A stretch of DNA of 64,000 bases from Nitrosomonas sp. GTDB lineage: Bacteria; Pseudomonadota; Gammaproteobacteria; Burkholderiales; Nitrosomonadaceae. The position numbers and the translations under genes were made by a program. The notes below the pieces were generated by a model, which worked only from the letters and a program-made list of their open reading frames with translations, was not told the origin of the DNA and searched no databases. Below, piece after piece: positions 20,433 to 28,845 of this stretch. Position 1 is the stretch's first letter, and the number at the start of each line of letters is the position of its first letter. The stretch lies in the NCBI RefSeq assembly GCF_019635155.1, contig NZ_JAHBZY010000015.1, positions 1 to 64,000 of the forward strand, in the 5' to 3' direction.

Positions 20433-20864
20433 ATGTACAAAATACCGGTTTCCGTTTTGGTTGTTATTCACACCGCTGATTTGCAAGTCTTATTATTGGA
20501 ACGCGCGGATCATCCCGGTTATTGGCAGTCGGTCACCGGCAGTCAGGATCCCGGTGAAACGCTGTTTGACACGGCAATTCGCGAAATTGCCGAAGAAACC
20601 GGTTTAAACGCTGCCGACTATCAATTAACCGACTGGCACGTCGAGAATCGCTACGAAATCTACGAGGAATGGCGCTGGCGCTATGGTCCGGATGTACGAT
20701 TCAACACCGAACATGTATTCGGTTTACGCTTGCCCGCGACCATCCCTGTCAAACTCTCAACCCGGGAACATTTGAACTCTATCTGGCTACCTTGGCAACA
20801 AGCCGCTCAGAAAGTTTTTTCCAGCAGTAACGCCGACGCGATCCTAAGCTTGCCATCGCGGTAA
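20433..20864 (+). CDS. nudB: Dihydroneopterin triphosphate diphosphatase (Nudix)
   Basis: 143 residues with a Nudix box GSQDPGETLFDTAIREIAEETGL (G-x5-E-x7-R-E-x2-E-E-x-G) near residues 37-59. NudB removes pyrophosphate from dihydroneopterin triphosphate in folate synthesis. Its position immediately after aspS and the start MYKIPVSVLVVIHT fit NudB well. It starts 18 bp after aspS and is probably in the same operon. Confidence 0.9.
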   Translation: MYKIPVSVLVVIHTADLQVLLLERADHPGYWQSVTGSQDPGETLFDTAIREIAEETGLNAADYQLTDWHVENRYEIYEEWRWRYGPDVRFNTEHVFGLRLPATIPVKLSTREHLNSIWLPWQQAAQKVFSSSNADAILSLPSR

Positions 20865-20885
20865 CAAACCGGAGAACAGGTATGG

Positions 20886-21701
20886 TTAATGGCGCTGTCG
20901 GCTCAACAGCGATTCCGCAAGTTGCAGATCTTCCACCTTATCAACATCGATGCCGGCACGCGCATCGTCCAGCACGATCACCTGGATGACCACCCCTGAT
21001 TTCTCCGATACCGCCGCTACACCTTGCCGCAACGTTAGCCATCCAAAAAAATACGACAGCACGGTTTTGAAACCCAGCACGCGCGCAACTAATTTCAGAG
21101 GTTTTTTGCGCAAATCCTCGGCTTGCTGCCAGAAACGTACCAGCGCGCGTCCGCGCGATCTGAATGCATACAGATTGCAGCCACGAAATCCGCCGTCGCG
21201 CAACCTTATGATAGTACGCTTAACACCGGGAAATGCCGCAACGATCGCTTGCTCAGTGACGGTTCCGACCGTGGCATCCGCCGTCGCCGCTAATGATGCA
21301 GCTATAAATTGCTGGATGATCGCAGGAGTCAGCAACGCATGATCGGCGGTGGTTATTAATACCGGAATGTCATCGGGAATAATACTCAGCCCCCGGTCCG
21401 CGCTGCGGCTTGGCGAATCGAGATTGGATAACCATGTCACCTGACCGCAAGCGATCCGCTGCTGTAACTCCGGGCAATGCTGCAATAATGATTCCGGCGG
21501 ACCGCATAAAATGATTCGATTAATGGATTCGCAAGCGGCAAGCGTATCCAGAACGCGGATAACCATCGGAACACCGGCAACAGGCGCAAATGCTTTGCAG
21601 GCGGCGCCGGTATGCCGGGTTATGGGATCTTTGCCGGTGCGGTCGGCTGCCAATACCAATGCGGCGAATTGTTGCGATTCCGGTCGTTTCTGCTCACTCA
21701 T
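20886..21701 (-). CDS. MobA-like nucleotidyltransferase
   Basis: 271 residues. The N-terminus FAALVLAADRTGKDP resembles the nucleotide-binding Gly-rich loop of NTP-transferases, though the usual LAGGxGxR pattern is altered to LAADRTGKDP. CKAFAPVAGVPMVIRVLDTL and DDIPVLITTADHALL fit the acceptor and metal-site strands of the GT-A fold. The specific substrate is unknown. It is convergent with nudB. Confidence 0.75.
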   Translation of the reverse strand: MSEQKRPESQQFAALVLAADRTGKDPITRHTGAACKAFAPVAGVPMVIRVLDTLAACESINRIILCGPPESLLQHCPELQQRIACGQVTWLSNLDSPSRSADRGLSIIPDDIPVLITTADHALLTPAIIQQFIAASLAATADATVGTVTEQAIVAAFPGVKRTIIRLRDGGFRGCNLYAFRSRGRALVRFWQQAEDLRKKPLKLVARVLGFKTVLSYFFGWLTLRQGVAAVSEKSGVVIQVIVLDDARAGIDVDKVEDLQLAESLLSRQRH

Positions 21702-21798
21702 ATTGTTTTTGCGGCTTGATGAAAATACGTTATACCCATAGGGCGATGTTAACGGCGATCATACCGGAAAACAATTTTCCCGACTCATCATGCGTGAA

Positions 21799-23091
21799 TT
21801 AATCAGCACCACCTCCAATAGAAAATCGCTGCAAATATTTCCTGACGATCGCGCTGACTTTAATATTATGTACATAATATAAAATCACATAATTCACAAA
21901 CCCGTGGATAGCCAGCGCCAACAGCAATCCTTCAAAAATCCCCAACCGGTAAACCAACAACGCGCACAACGTTGCGAGCATCAATGCGTATTGCCCTTGA
22001 TGCGCAACATGCAGTAATCCCAGAATCATCTTCCAACCGGTAAAAATCATGATCACCGCCAGGGAAAATTTTGGTAGAAATTCCAAATATTGCGTATTGA
22101 CCACAAAAAATAAAATCACCAACCCGACCACCAACACCGAGAATTTGGTATAAGCGCCGGCCAGTTTGTTGGTAGTGCTTTTAGCCAAGCCGTCCAGATT
22201 TGTCATGCCGCCGAAAAAACTCGATCCCATGTTGGCGATCCAAATGGCCAACAAACTGTTATTGGTATTGCATCTGCGTTGCAACGGATCGATTTTTTGT
22301 ATGGCGGCATTACTCATGACTTGTTCAATCACATCAATAATCGCCAGCATGGCTGCAAAACCAATCACATAGAGCCACATCCGCATATCATCGAAATATG
22401 GCAGCGGCAATGACAAACGTAAAGGCACGTCCTCGACATGCAGCATCGGCATCGCGATAAACTGCGCCAGAATCGCACCGGCAACCATCAGAAAAAAATA
22501 CGGAACAGCCGGTTGCCGGGTTTGAAATTTACTGAAGAGAAATATGAAAGCAATCATCCCCAGCAATGAAATCGACACCATCTGAATACGCGCGCCGTTC
22601 CAGAAACTTTCCGTTACCATGCCATCCGGTATTTCGTAAGTCATGGCAAAAAAATTGATGGCGATTTTAAGCCCAACCCCGGCTAACAATCCTTCAACCA
22701 GATACTCCGGGACGGCGACCAGAATGTACTTTTGCAAATTGAATTTCCAGATGACGGATTGCATGAATGCTGTCAGGAAAATAACGAAAGCCATATTGTC
22801 CATGCCGAATGTCGCCACACCCAATGCCAGCACCGGTGCCAAACCGGCAGCAACGCCGGGAGCGCCGACATAATTTCCAGGACGGAACCAGGCGTTGATC
22901 CAGCCGACGAGACACGCGAAAACGACGGTTGCCAACGCTACTTTGATGGGATAAGCGGACATCAATGCAATCCCGGCGGATAATGGGATCGCCATTGTTC
23001 CGGTAATGATGCCGGCTTGCAGATCGCGAATCAAGAATTGCGATTGAAATGCAGCCGAACCGGTCGATGGGTTTTGCGTGTTCTGCGACAT
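21799..23091 (-). CDS. SulP-family anion transporter, probably bicarbonate, without STAS domain
   Basis: 430 residues from ATG 23091, with GGAAGG 6 bp upstream. A longer frame starting at 23184 reads into the MITE and is rejected. About 10-12 helices are visible. SulP signatures include LQAGIITGTMAIPLSAGIAL, YVGAPGVAAGLAPVLA and ANMGSSFFGGMTNLDG. The protein ends after the last helix with no STAS domain, so it is shorter than usual SulP proteins. The carbonic anhydrase-like gene upstream on the same strand suggests bicarbonate as substrate, as in BicA-like members; sulfate or molybdate remain possible. Confidence 0.85.
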   Translation of the reverse strand: MSQNTQNPSTGSAAFQSQFLIRDLQAGIITGTMAIPLSAGIALMSAYPIKVALATVVFACLVGWINAWFRPGNYVGAPGVAAGLAPVLALGVATFGMDNMAFVIFLTAFMQSVIWKFNLQKYILVAVPEYLVEGLLAGVGLKIAINFFAMTYEIPDGMVTESFWNGARIQMVSISLLGMIAFIFLFSKFQTRQPAVPYFFLMVAGAILAQFIAMPMLHVEDVPLRLSLPLPYFDDMRMWLYVIGFAAMLAIIDVIEQVMSNAAIQKIDPLQRRCNTNNSLLAIWIANMGSSFFGGMTNLDGLAKSTTNKLAGAYTKFSVLVVGLVILFFVVNTQYLEFLPKFSLAVIMIFTGWKMILGLLHVAHQGQYALMLATLCALLVYRLGIFEGLLLALAIHGFVNYVILYYVHNIKVSAIVRKYLQRFSIGGGAD

Positions 23092-23120
23092 GATCCTTCC
23101 GAAGGATTCAACAACCTTTT

Positions 23121-23261
23121 GAGACCTTTGCACGGTTACTACGCGACACGATAATTGCGTTAAAAATTTGCGAAAAATGCTCATTTACCCTGTGTAAACT
23201 CCACTTTTTCGCAAATTTTTGCCTCATTCTCGCACCGCTCATGACACCGTGCAAAGGTCTC
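23121..23261. mobile_element. 141-bp MITE with 16-bp terminal inverted repeats
   Basis: GAGACCTTTGCACGGT (23121-23136) and ACCGTGCAAAGGTCTC (23246-23261) are perfect terminal inverted repeats. Inside, AAAAATTTGCGAAAAA (23162-23177) and TTTTTCGCAAATTTTT (23205-23220) form a second perfect 16-bp inverted repeat. There is no transposase. The ends resemble IS5-group ends and recur singly at 8506 and 30617. It lies 30 bp upstream of the SulP start. No clear target duplication is seen. Confidence 0.85.
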
Positions 23262-23483
23262 CTTGTATGAATTATCCTGTGCCACGACAAGCCGAATCAG
23301 CTATAGACTTATCCCAGGCTGGTCCATTACATACTATTTGCCGGCGCGTGACATTGATATAAATCACACTTGTTGAATAACGAAACGATAGCGATTGCCG
23401 CTGATAGGATGCGGGCACACACGCGCTTTCTTCGGATCGAATAAATCCGGAGGAAGCGGGTATGCGCCCGTTATCTGAAAAAA

Positions 23484-24479
23484 TTAAGCGATGGGTATAA
23501 TCCGCAATGAGCCATGGCCGAGAATCGAAGCCGTAGCGACATTCTGAATTGTGATTGCTTTCGCGATGCGTTGCGCATCATCATCGCTGCCGCTCGCATT
23601 GATATCTTTTGCCGCATTGCCGAATGCCCAGGCATCGACCACGAACATATCGTATTGCGGCCCGTATTTGGCACGGATCGCGGCACGATCAATCGTGGTG
23701 CCGGGTTTGGTATTCAATGCGATGCCGAGTTCATTGTGCTTGCCCACCAATTCTTCATAAAGCGCTCCGCATTCTTGCGCCGCTTGCAGCACCGCAGCCC
23801 GGTCTTCGGCAAAAAAGCCCGCTTGACCCAGACGGTTCTTAGCTTGCTGTACAATCGAACCCTTTTCCGATTCCGTAACATCGATACCCAGTTTGCCGAC
23901 CAGCGCTGCAATATCATTGATGCGCTCCGAGATATGTTGATAAATCGTCGGTGCTTTGGCGCATGCGCCGCAACCGCAAGGACCGTGATCATCGCCGTGC
24001 ACGCCGGTGGAATGCCCTTTCGATTTGAGCGTATTGATCGCCTGTGTCGTCAATTGAAGCTCATTGACATCCCCAGCGGCTGAGCCACCGCCAAGATCAC
24101 CGCCATAAACGATGCTCAATGTGCCACCGGCTGCACATGGCGCGCTGAAACGCGATCCATCGGCTTTGGTACGGCCATCGACACAAATTTCCGGCACTGC
24201 TCCGTTTGCAGGCACATTAAATGTACCGGCTGCAATCGATTGATACATCTGGACCAAAACATTTTTATCGATATCATCCCGATTGTCAGGCCCGATGCTA
24301 CCCAAGCCCAAGTTAAATTGACCTAGTGAAATATACTGATTAAGACTTTCTTCAGCGGCGGAAGTGGTTGAGGCGGGTGTTGAAGCTGATTGTGGTTGTG
24401 ATTTTGTTTCCGGAACTGCCGATTCTGTTTCTTGACTGCCTGTAAAATGTTTTAACAGATTTTTTAAACTTTCAAACAT
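23484..24479 (-). CDS. Putative carbonic anhydrase with CxDxR...HxxC motif (cadmium-CA-like)
   Basis: 331 residues. After a Ser/Thr/Pro-rich linker (residues about 15-45) the core carries EICVDGRT (Cys99, Asp101, Arg103) and HGDDHGPCGCGAC (His165, Cys168, with Cys170 and Cys173). The Cys-x-Asp-x-Arg...His-x2-Cys order is the zinc/cadmium site of beta-type carbonic anhydrases and their zeta-class (CDCA-like) mimics. Overall similarity to classical beta enzymes is low, so I favour a cadmium-CA-like assignment. AAGGA lies about 9 bp before ATG. The gene precedes the SulP transporter on the same strand, with the MITE in between. Confidence 0.62.
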   Translation of the reverse strand: MFESLKNLLKHFTGSQETESAVPETKSQPQSASTPASTTSAAEESLNQYISLGQFNLGLGSIGPDNRDDIDKNVLVQMYQSIAAGTFNVPANGAVPEICVDGRTKADGSRFSAPCAAGGTLSIVYGGDLGGGSAAGDVNELQLTTQAINTLKSKGHSTGVHGDDHGPCGCGACAKAPTIYQHISERINDIAALVGKLGIDVTESEKGSIVQQAKNRLGQAGFFAEDRAAVLQAAQECGALYEELVGKHNELGIALNTKPGTTIDRAAIRAKYGPQYDMFVVDAWAFGNAAKDINASGSDDDAQRIAKAITIQNVATASILGHGSLRIIPIA

Positions 24480-24775
24480 TTTAGATATCCTTTGTAGTAA
24501 TTAGTCATTTGATCATAAGTTCTATCTCATACTTGCCATATTCAAAGTAACTCAAGGAAAGGGCAAACATTGCCAAGGCCTTCTCTATCAATTTATCAAT
24601 TCCCTAATACGATAAAAATAAACTCGGCGTTAGGATTCTAACACTACTTTTCTGTACCTCAGATAGTAATTCTCCATTTTTTGCTGAGCGATGCGGCAAT
24701 TTTCTTTACAAGCATCTGGGAGCGCAGCACCTTGCGCCTAACCATTTACCCCAAAACGACAATGCCCTTCGATTA
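24480..24775. other. Intergenic region between the conflict operon and the carbonic anhydrase gene
   Basis: No gene is seen. It holds the likely promoter region of the carbonic anhydrase-like gene, a TGCGGCAATTT half-motif at about 24692-24702 like the motif at 1983 and 8070, and a REP-like sequence at its right edge. Confidence 0.5.
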
Positions 24776-24781
24776 TTACAC
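24757..24781. repeat. Degenerate copy of the REP-like palindrome at 30455
   Basis: CAATGCCCTTCGATTATTAC here differs by only two bases from CAATGCCCTTCGGTTATTGC at 30459-30478, in the same orientation. The two copies bracket the three-gene vWA/MoxR/TIR operon as direct repeats. Confidence 0.55.
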
Positions 24782-27721
24782 TCCATCGCCTATTCCCTCG
24801 CAGTCCATCCCCCGCTTGTCCCCAGCGCGGCTGCCAATCGGCTGCTGGCCTGCTCCGAGCACCCGGCTTGGCTTGAGCTCATGACCTCGGGCAAGGCGAA
24901 AGCCAATGCGGCGGCTGCGAAGGGACGGATCGTCGTAGTAGCGGTAAGCAGAACGACAGTCCCTGCCGCCGTCGATCCACGAGCCGCCGCGCAGCACGCG
25001 GTAGGCGCCTGATTCCGGCCCTTGCGGGTCGATGACTCGCTCCGCTGGATACTCGTCATACCTGTCCTGACACCATTCCCATACGTTGCCGTGCATCTCA
25101 TACAATCCCCAAGCATTCGACGCATAACTTCTAACCGCCGCGGTTTGCTGCAAAGCGCCTTCACCCCAATTATCATAATCATCCCAAGTACCGCGATAAT
25201 TCGCTTTATCAAGCGCAATGTCAGAACCAAAATGAAACGCTGATTCAGTTCCCGTCCGGCAAGCATTTTCCCATTCGGCTTCAGTGGGTAAGCGCAACTG
25301 CAACTGCGGGTGGCTGTTATTGAGCTGTTTCAGGAAATTTTGCACATCTTCCCAACTGACTGACTCCACCGGCAATTGCTCTCGTTTGAAACTGCTCGGA
25401 TTCTTGCGCATCACTGCCTGCCATAGTTCCTGCGTGCAAACCGTTTCCGCAAGCCAATAACCTTGCGTGAGAATAACTGGATGTTGATGTTCCCAGTCAT
25501 AACGCCCTGCTTCATTTGCCGGAGAACCCATCATAAAATTATTCGGCTCGATCCAGCGGAAACGCTGGATGACGCCAGAGACTTCAGCGTCGGCGTAGAA
25601 GCCGTATTGGTCACGGCCTGCATTGGTTGCCCAATCCGGTTTATGTGCTGCTCCCTCATACACAGGCAAATAGAACCAGAAGCCTGGTAGCATGCCTTCA
25701 CCGTCTCGCCATTCAGGCGGATGCCAGTACCAGCGGTAGACATTACCTTTGTTATCCATCGATTCTGCATTTAAACCACCGGTTGTATTGGCGATCAATA
25801 TCGCCCAATCAGGTTTGGTAAAACGCTCTACGGTTAATTCTTCTCCATCAATGTGCAGCTTTTGTTTCTCCTGTTCATCCAGCGTAAATTCATATTGATC
25901 GATTTTGCTTAACGGTAATAAAGTATTACTGGATGCTCCCAAAGCTCCGACATGCTGACGCAACATACAAGACGATGATGTAACAAACTCAGCCAGCACA
26001 CTGCCCAATCTAAATCCATCCGTTTCTTCCTGGAATCGATCAGACGTGGTCAGTTTTAGCTCTCTAACTCCCTGTTGATAAAGAATAAAGGTTTGCTGCT
26101 TGGATGTTTCTGTTTCAAGAAATGACATAACAGTCTGCATATCCCAGTCATCCGGTATAACGACTTCACTGTTTATACCCTGCTTACCCAGACGGCTTGC
26201 CCAGATAGCCTGATAACATGAATTCTTGGATAGTACTTCATCATGCTGCCTATCCAAAAGATTCTCGAGAAAAGACGGCAGCGTCGGTATTTCCTGTTTC
26301 TGTTCAATAGATGCTTTTATCAATTCGCACATAGCTAGCCGTGCAGATTCGATTTCTTCACGATCATCCGCATCAAGATTCTCTTTCATTAACTGCTCAA
26401 GAATTAACAGCTCTTCATCACGCTGCGTTTGAAACACATGCCGATGGTAACGCCGAATCATGCGGGAAATGATTCTTGCCAGTTCCGGATTCTCTTGTGC
26501 CATGCTCATGAACTGCTGCCGATATTCTTTCAAGGTATCCGGTTTATAATAAAAACCCAACGGTGTTGGCACGACATTTTCATGATGCCACGCCGCCAAT
26601 TCATGACCGATGTCAACTTCTGAAAGCGGCAAACAATGACGAATCGCTCTTAATAATGCTGGTTCCACCAGCTTAGCCGGTGACAACCAGGCCAGCAACT
26701 GTTTGGCACCGCCGGCATCCTTCTGCATTGGCGTTTCGACGCTATTATCCGGCGGTGGCACATATCTTACAGGCGATAGTTGACTATTCCTGTCCCAACA
26801 AACGCAATCAAAAAGGCCTATTAAGTCCGGCGCCAGGTAACGTTCTGGCACAGGTACTAACGCTACCGTGCGACAACCGGCCTGGCGCAGCAGATTGCCT
26901 ACTCTCAGCCAAGAACGTAAAGCCATTCCTGTTCTATCCAGCAACCCCAAATCACTTAGGACAAACACCGTATTGCCTGCAACAGGTGCTTTCCATTGTT
27001 TGTTGACAATGGCTTTACCTTGAACAATTTGCACATTACCACCAGGCCGCTGCAGGATTTTTTGAATGACCAATCCCGTTCCGCCTCGTAATTTCTCTAA
27101 TTGATGTAAGACTTGATTGTAATCACGATTGAACAAATGAGTTCGCTGTGGCCTGTCAACCAGCACCTGAACCGATGCCGCCCAACGGCGACGTGTCCGG
27201 CGTGGTATTTTTTGCAATAACAAGCCATTTGCCATCGTTTTGATAATACGCGGCATATCCGGTTGCCGCGTTACTTTAGTCTCGCTAAGCAATGACCTTA
27301 ACACTGGCCATAATCTGGACCATGGCACCAGAGGTTCTTTGTACGGTGGCTGATCAGATGGTCGATGCATGGCTGCCGGATTCAATCGTTTAGCTTCTTG
27401 ATACCAGCGCGGCTTGGGTAATGCATTTATGCTTGCTGGTTCTGGGAGTAAGCTGCTTCCCTTTCTTTCTGTAATCGCGTAATAAACGGCTTGCGTTTTT
27501 TTTTGCGGCGCCGGTATTGGCTCTATGGTAATTTTATGTGGAAATGGCTTATTTGATTGATCCTGTACTAGCGACGGCAAGATCAGTTGTACTTTCTTTC
27601 GAGGCGGGGCAACGTATCCGCTATATTCTGCAACCGTATCCAGCGCGTCGCCACCCAGTTGCTTTAGTGCACGTAATAAATCAGCCCGGTTCAACCGCTT
27701 TGCGGACTGGTAGGCATGCAT
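24776..27721 (-). CDS. Degenerate vWA protein with C-terminal FGE-sulfatase (C-type lectin) domain; DGR-type variable region
   Basis: 981 residues from ATG 27721, whose A is shared with the MoxR stop (TGATG). A GTG one codon earlier is possible. Residues about 180-300 (VQVLVDRPQRTHLF, NTVFVLSDLGLLDRTG, GCRTVALVPVP) look like a CoxE/MoxR-linked vWA domain lacking an intact DxSxS site. Residues about 310-700 are unassigned and partly helical. Residues about 720-946 are an FGE-sulfatase domain (FRWIEPNNFMMGSPANE, RLPTEAEWENACRTG, YEMHGNVWEWCQD, YRVLRGGSW, IGFRLARG). Only one Cys is in the position of the catalytic FGE pair, so it is probably a binding domain. The C-terminal 34 residues are translated repeat DNA after loss of the stop seen in the paralogue. 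It is the third gene of a TIR-MoxR-vWA operon, probably the sensor. Confidence 0.8.
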   Translation of the reverse strand: MHAYQSAKRLNRADLLRALKQLGGDALDTVAEYSGYVAPPRKKVQLILPSLVQDQSNKPFPHKITIEPIPAPQKKTQAVYYAITERKGSSLLPEPASINALPKPRWYQEAKRLNPAAMHRPSDQPPYKEPLVPWSRLWPVLRSLLSETKVTRQPDMPRIIKTMANGLLLQKIPRRTRRRWAASVQVLVDRPQRTHLFNRDYNQVLHQLEKLRGGTGLVIQKILQRPGGNVQIVQGKAIVNKQWKAPVAGNTVFVLSDLGLLDRTGMALRSWLRVGNLLRQAGCRTVALVPVPERYLAPDLIGLFDCVCWDRNSQLSPVRYVPPPDNSVETPMQKDAGGAKQLLAWLSPAKLVEPALLRAIRHCLPLSEVDIGHELAAWHHENVVPTPLGFYYKPDTLKEYRQQFMSMAQENPELARIISRMIRRYHRHVFQTQRDEELLILEQLMKENLDADDREEIESARLAMCELIKASIEQKQEIPTLPSFLENLLDRQHDEVLSKNSCYQAIWASRLGKQGINSEVVIPDDWDMQTVMSFLETETSKQQTFILYQQGVRELKLTTSDRFQEETDGFRLGSVLAEFVTSSSCMLRQHVGALGASSNTLLPLSKIDQYEFTLDEQEKQKLHIDGEELTVERFTKPDWAILIANTTGGLNAESMDNKGNVYRWYWHPPEWRDGEGMLPGFWFYLPVYEGAAHKPDWATNAGRDQYGFYADAEVSGVIQRFRWIEPNNFMMGSPANEAGRYDWEHQHPVILTQGYWLAETVCTQELWQAVMRKNPSSFKREQLPVESVSWEDVQNFLKQLNNSHPQLQLRLPTEAEWENACRTGTESAFHFGSDIALDKANYRGTWDDYDNWGEGALQQTAAVRSYASNAWGLYEMHGNVWEWCQDRYDEYPAERVIDPQGPESGAYRVLRGGSWIDGGRDCRSAYRYYDDPSLRSRRIGFRLARGHELKPSRVLGAGQQPIGSRAGDKRGMDCEGIGDGV
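24800..25030 (-). repeat. DGR-type variable region VR1 and downstream homology
   Basis: This block is closely similar to 31241-31484. Identity begins abruptly at the codons for DPQG and runs past the gene end. Within the core 24905-24976 (24 codons) there are 15 differences from the other copy, all at codon positions 1 or 2 and none at position 3. Flanking codons differ only at third positions (for example Gly GGG/GGC and Ser TCA/TCG). This pattern fits replacement of template adenines in AAY codons. No template repeat was recognised in the window. Confidence 0.8.
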
Positions 27722-28842
27722 CACTCAGATGCCTCGTTTACTTCTTGCGCATCTTTTCTATTTTGCACTTTGCTATCAATCTGCTTTTGCATCCCTGGAT
27801 ATTTCTTCAACGCAAAATCTTTAATCGTTTTTAGCAGTTCCTTTTGCTGTTCTGTATCATTGGGCACGAGCTCATCGAGCACACGCAGCATATCCAGATA
27901 CTCAGCCTGGCCGGGCGGGGTCACACCCAGACTATTCGCTTCCAGTCGATCTTTGAATAGCTGATCTGCTGCTTCTTGCAGCACATCTTCATGCAATCGG
28001 CATTTTTGTAACGGTACATCATTTTCATCACGCTGAATCTCGGTATCACTTTCTGATTCACCCTTTTTCATAACAGGAAAATGAAAAACAGCCCGTTCTT
28101 TTAATCTCCGAATCAACTCGTTTCTTTCTTTTGGCAATTGTAAATCCAACACAAGGCACCGGCGAATAAAGGCACCTGGCAATTGTCGATCTTCATTGGT
28201 CGTCAGCACGACTAGCGGACGGTTTGCCAATTCACCATGCGCCACACCAACTGTTTTCTTGATCCAGGGCACAGTAAATTGTCCATTGTCCAAGGTCTCC
28301 AACAAACTGTTGGGAAGATCGGCATCGGCTTTATCGATTTCATCGAGCAGCAGAACAATGCCTTTTTTCTCATCGCCCGGATCGTTTACATCCGGTATGA
28401 AAAAAGGATGCTTCCCTTTCTTACTGGATGCATCGTTCCAGTCAAAAGCCCACCAGAGTATACCGGGACTTAAGTATTCTTCTGGATTCAGCATCTGGTC
28501 GATTTGTCCATCACTTTTATTTTTGCCTATGGCGCTCAATACCTGGGCATTCCCCAACCGGCTAACCGCATCGAAGCGATACCATAAATCCTGTATTTCG
28601 GTGTGCGCATCGACGACATGCGACAAAAACTTGCGCCCCAGCACTTTAGCTGCCGCCCGCGCCAACTGGCTTTTCCCTGTGCCAGGCTCACCCCGCACCA
28701 GCAGCGGTCGCCCTGACGCCAGTGCTGCACGTACCGCCTGTGCTGTTCTTTCATCAAAAACATGTACGCTTTTACGCCATGTTCCTATCGCAGGCAAAAC
28801 ATGCTTGATGTCGACAAAAGCTTTAAGTCCAGGAATTTTCAT
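27721..28842 (-). CDS. MoxR-type AAA+ ATPase of a ternary conflict system
   Basis: 373 residues. Walker A GEPGTGKSQL (51-60), Walker B IVLLLDEIDKAD (162-173), sensor 1 VVLTTNEDRQ (211-220) and an arginine-finger candidate AFIRRCLVLDL (224-234) are all present, so it should hydrolyse ATP. MoxR ATPases typically work with vWA proteins as chaperone-like remodelling machines. Here the gene starts 3 bp after the TIR gene and overlaps the vWA-FGE gene at TGATG, which shows tight coexpression. In the ternary conflict systems the MoxR/vWA pair is thought to gate the effector. Confidence 0.9.
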   Translation of the reverse strand: MKIPGLKAFVDIKHVLPAIGTWRKSVHVFDERTAQAVRAALASGRPLLVRGEPGTGKSQLARAAAKVLGRKFLSHVVDAHTEIQDLWYRFDAVSRLGNAQVLSAIGKNKSDGQIDQMLNPEEYLSPGILWWAFDWNDASSKKGKHPFFIPDVNDPGDEKKGIVLLLDEIDKADADLPNSLLETLDNGQFTVPWIKKTVGVAHGELANRPLVVLTTNEDRQLPGAFIRRCLVLDLQLPKERNELIRRLKERAVFHFPVMKKGESESDTEIQRDENDVPLQKCRLHEDVLQEAADQLFKDRLEANSLGVTPPGQAEYLDMLRVLDELVPNDTEQQKELLKTIKDFALKKYPGMQKQIDSKVQNRKDAQEVNEASE

Positions 28843-28845
28843 AAG

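Noticed and set aside
23092-23184. Upstream extension of the SulP frame
   Set aside because: It reads into the MITE. ATG 23091 has a good ribosome binding site and begins the family-like N-terminus.
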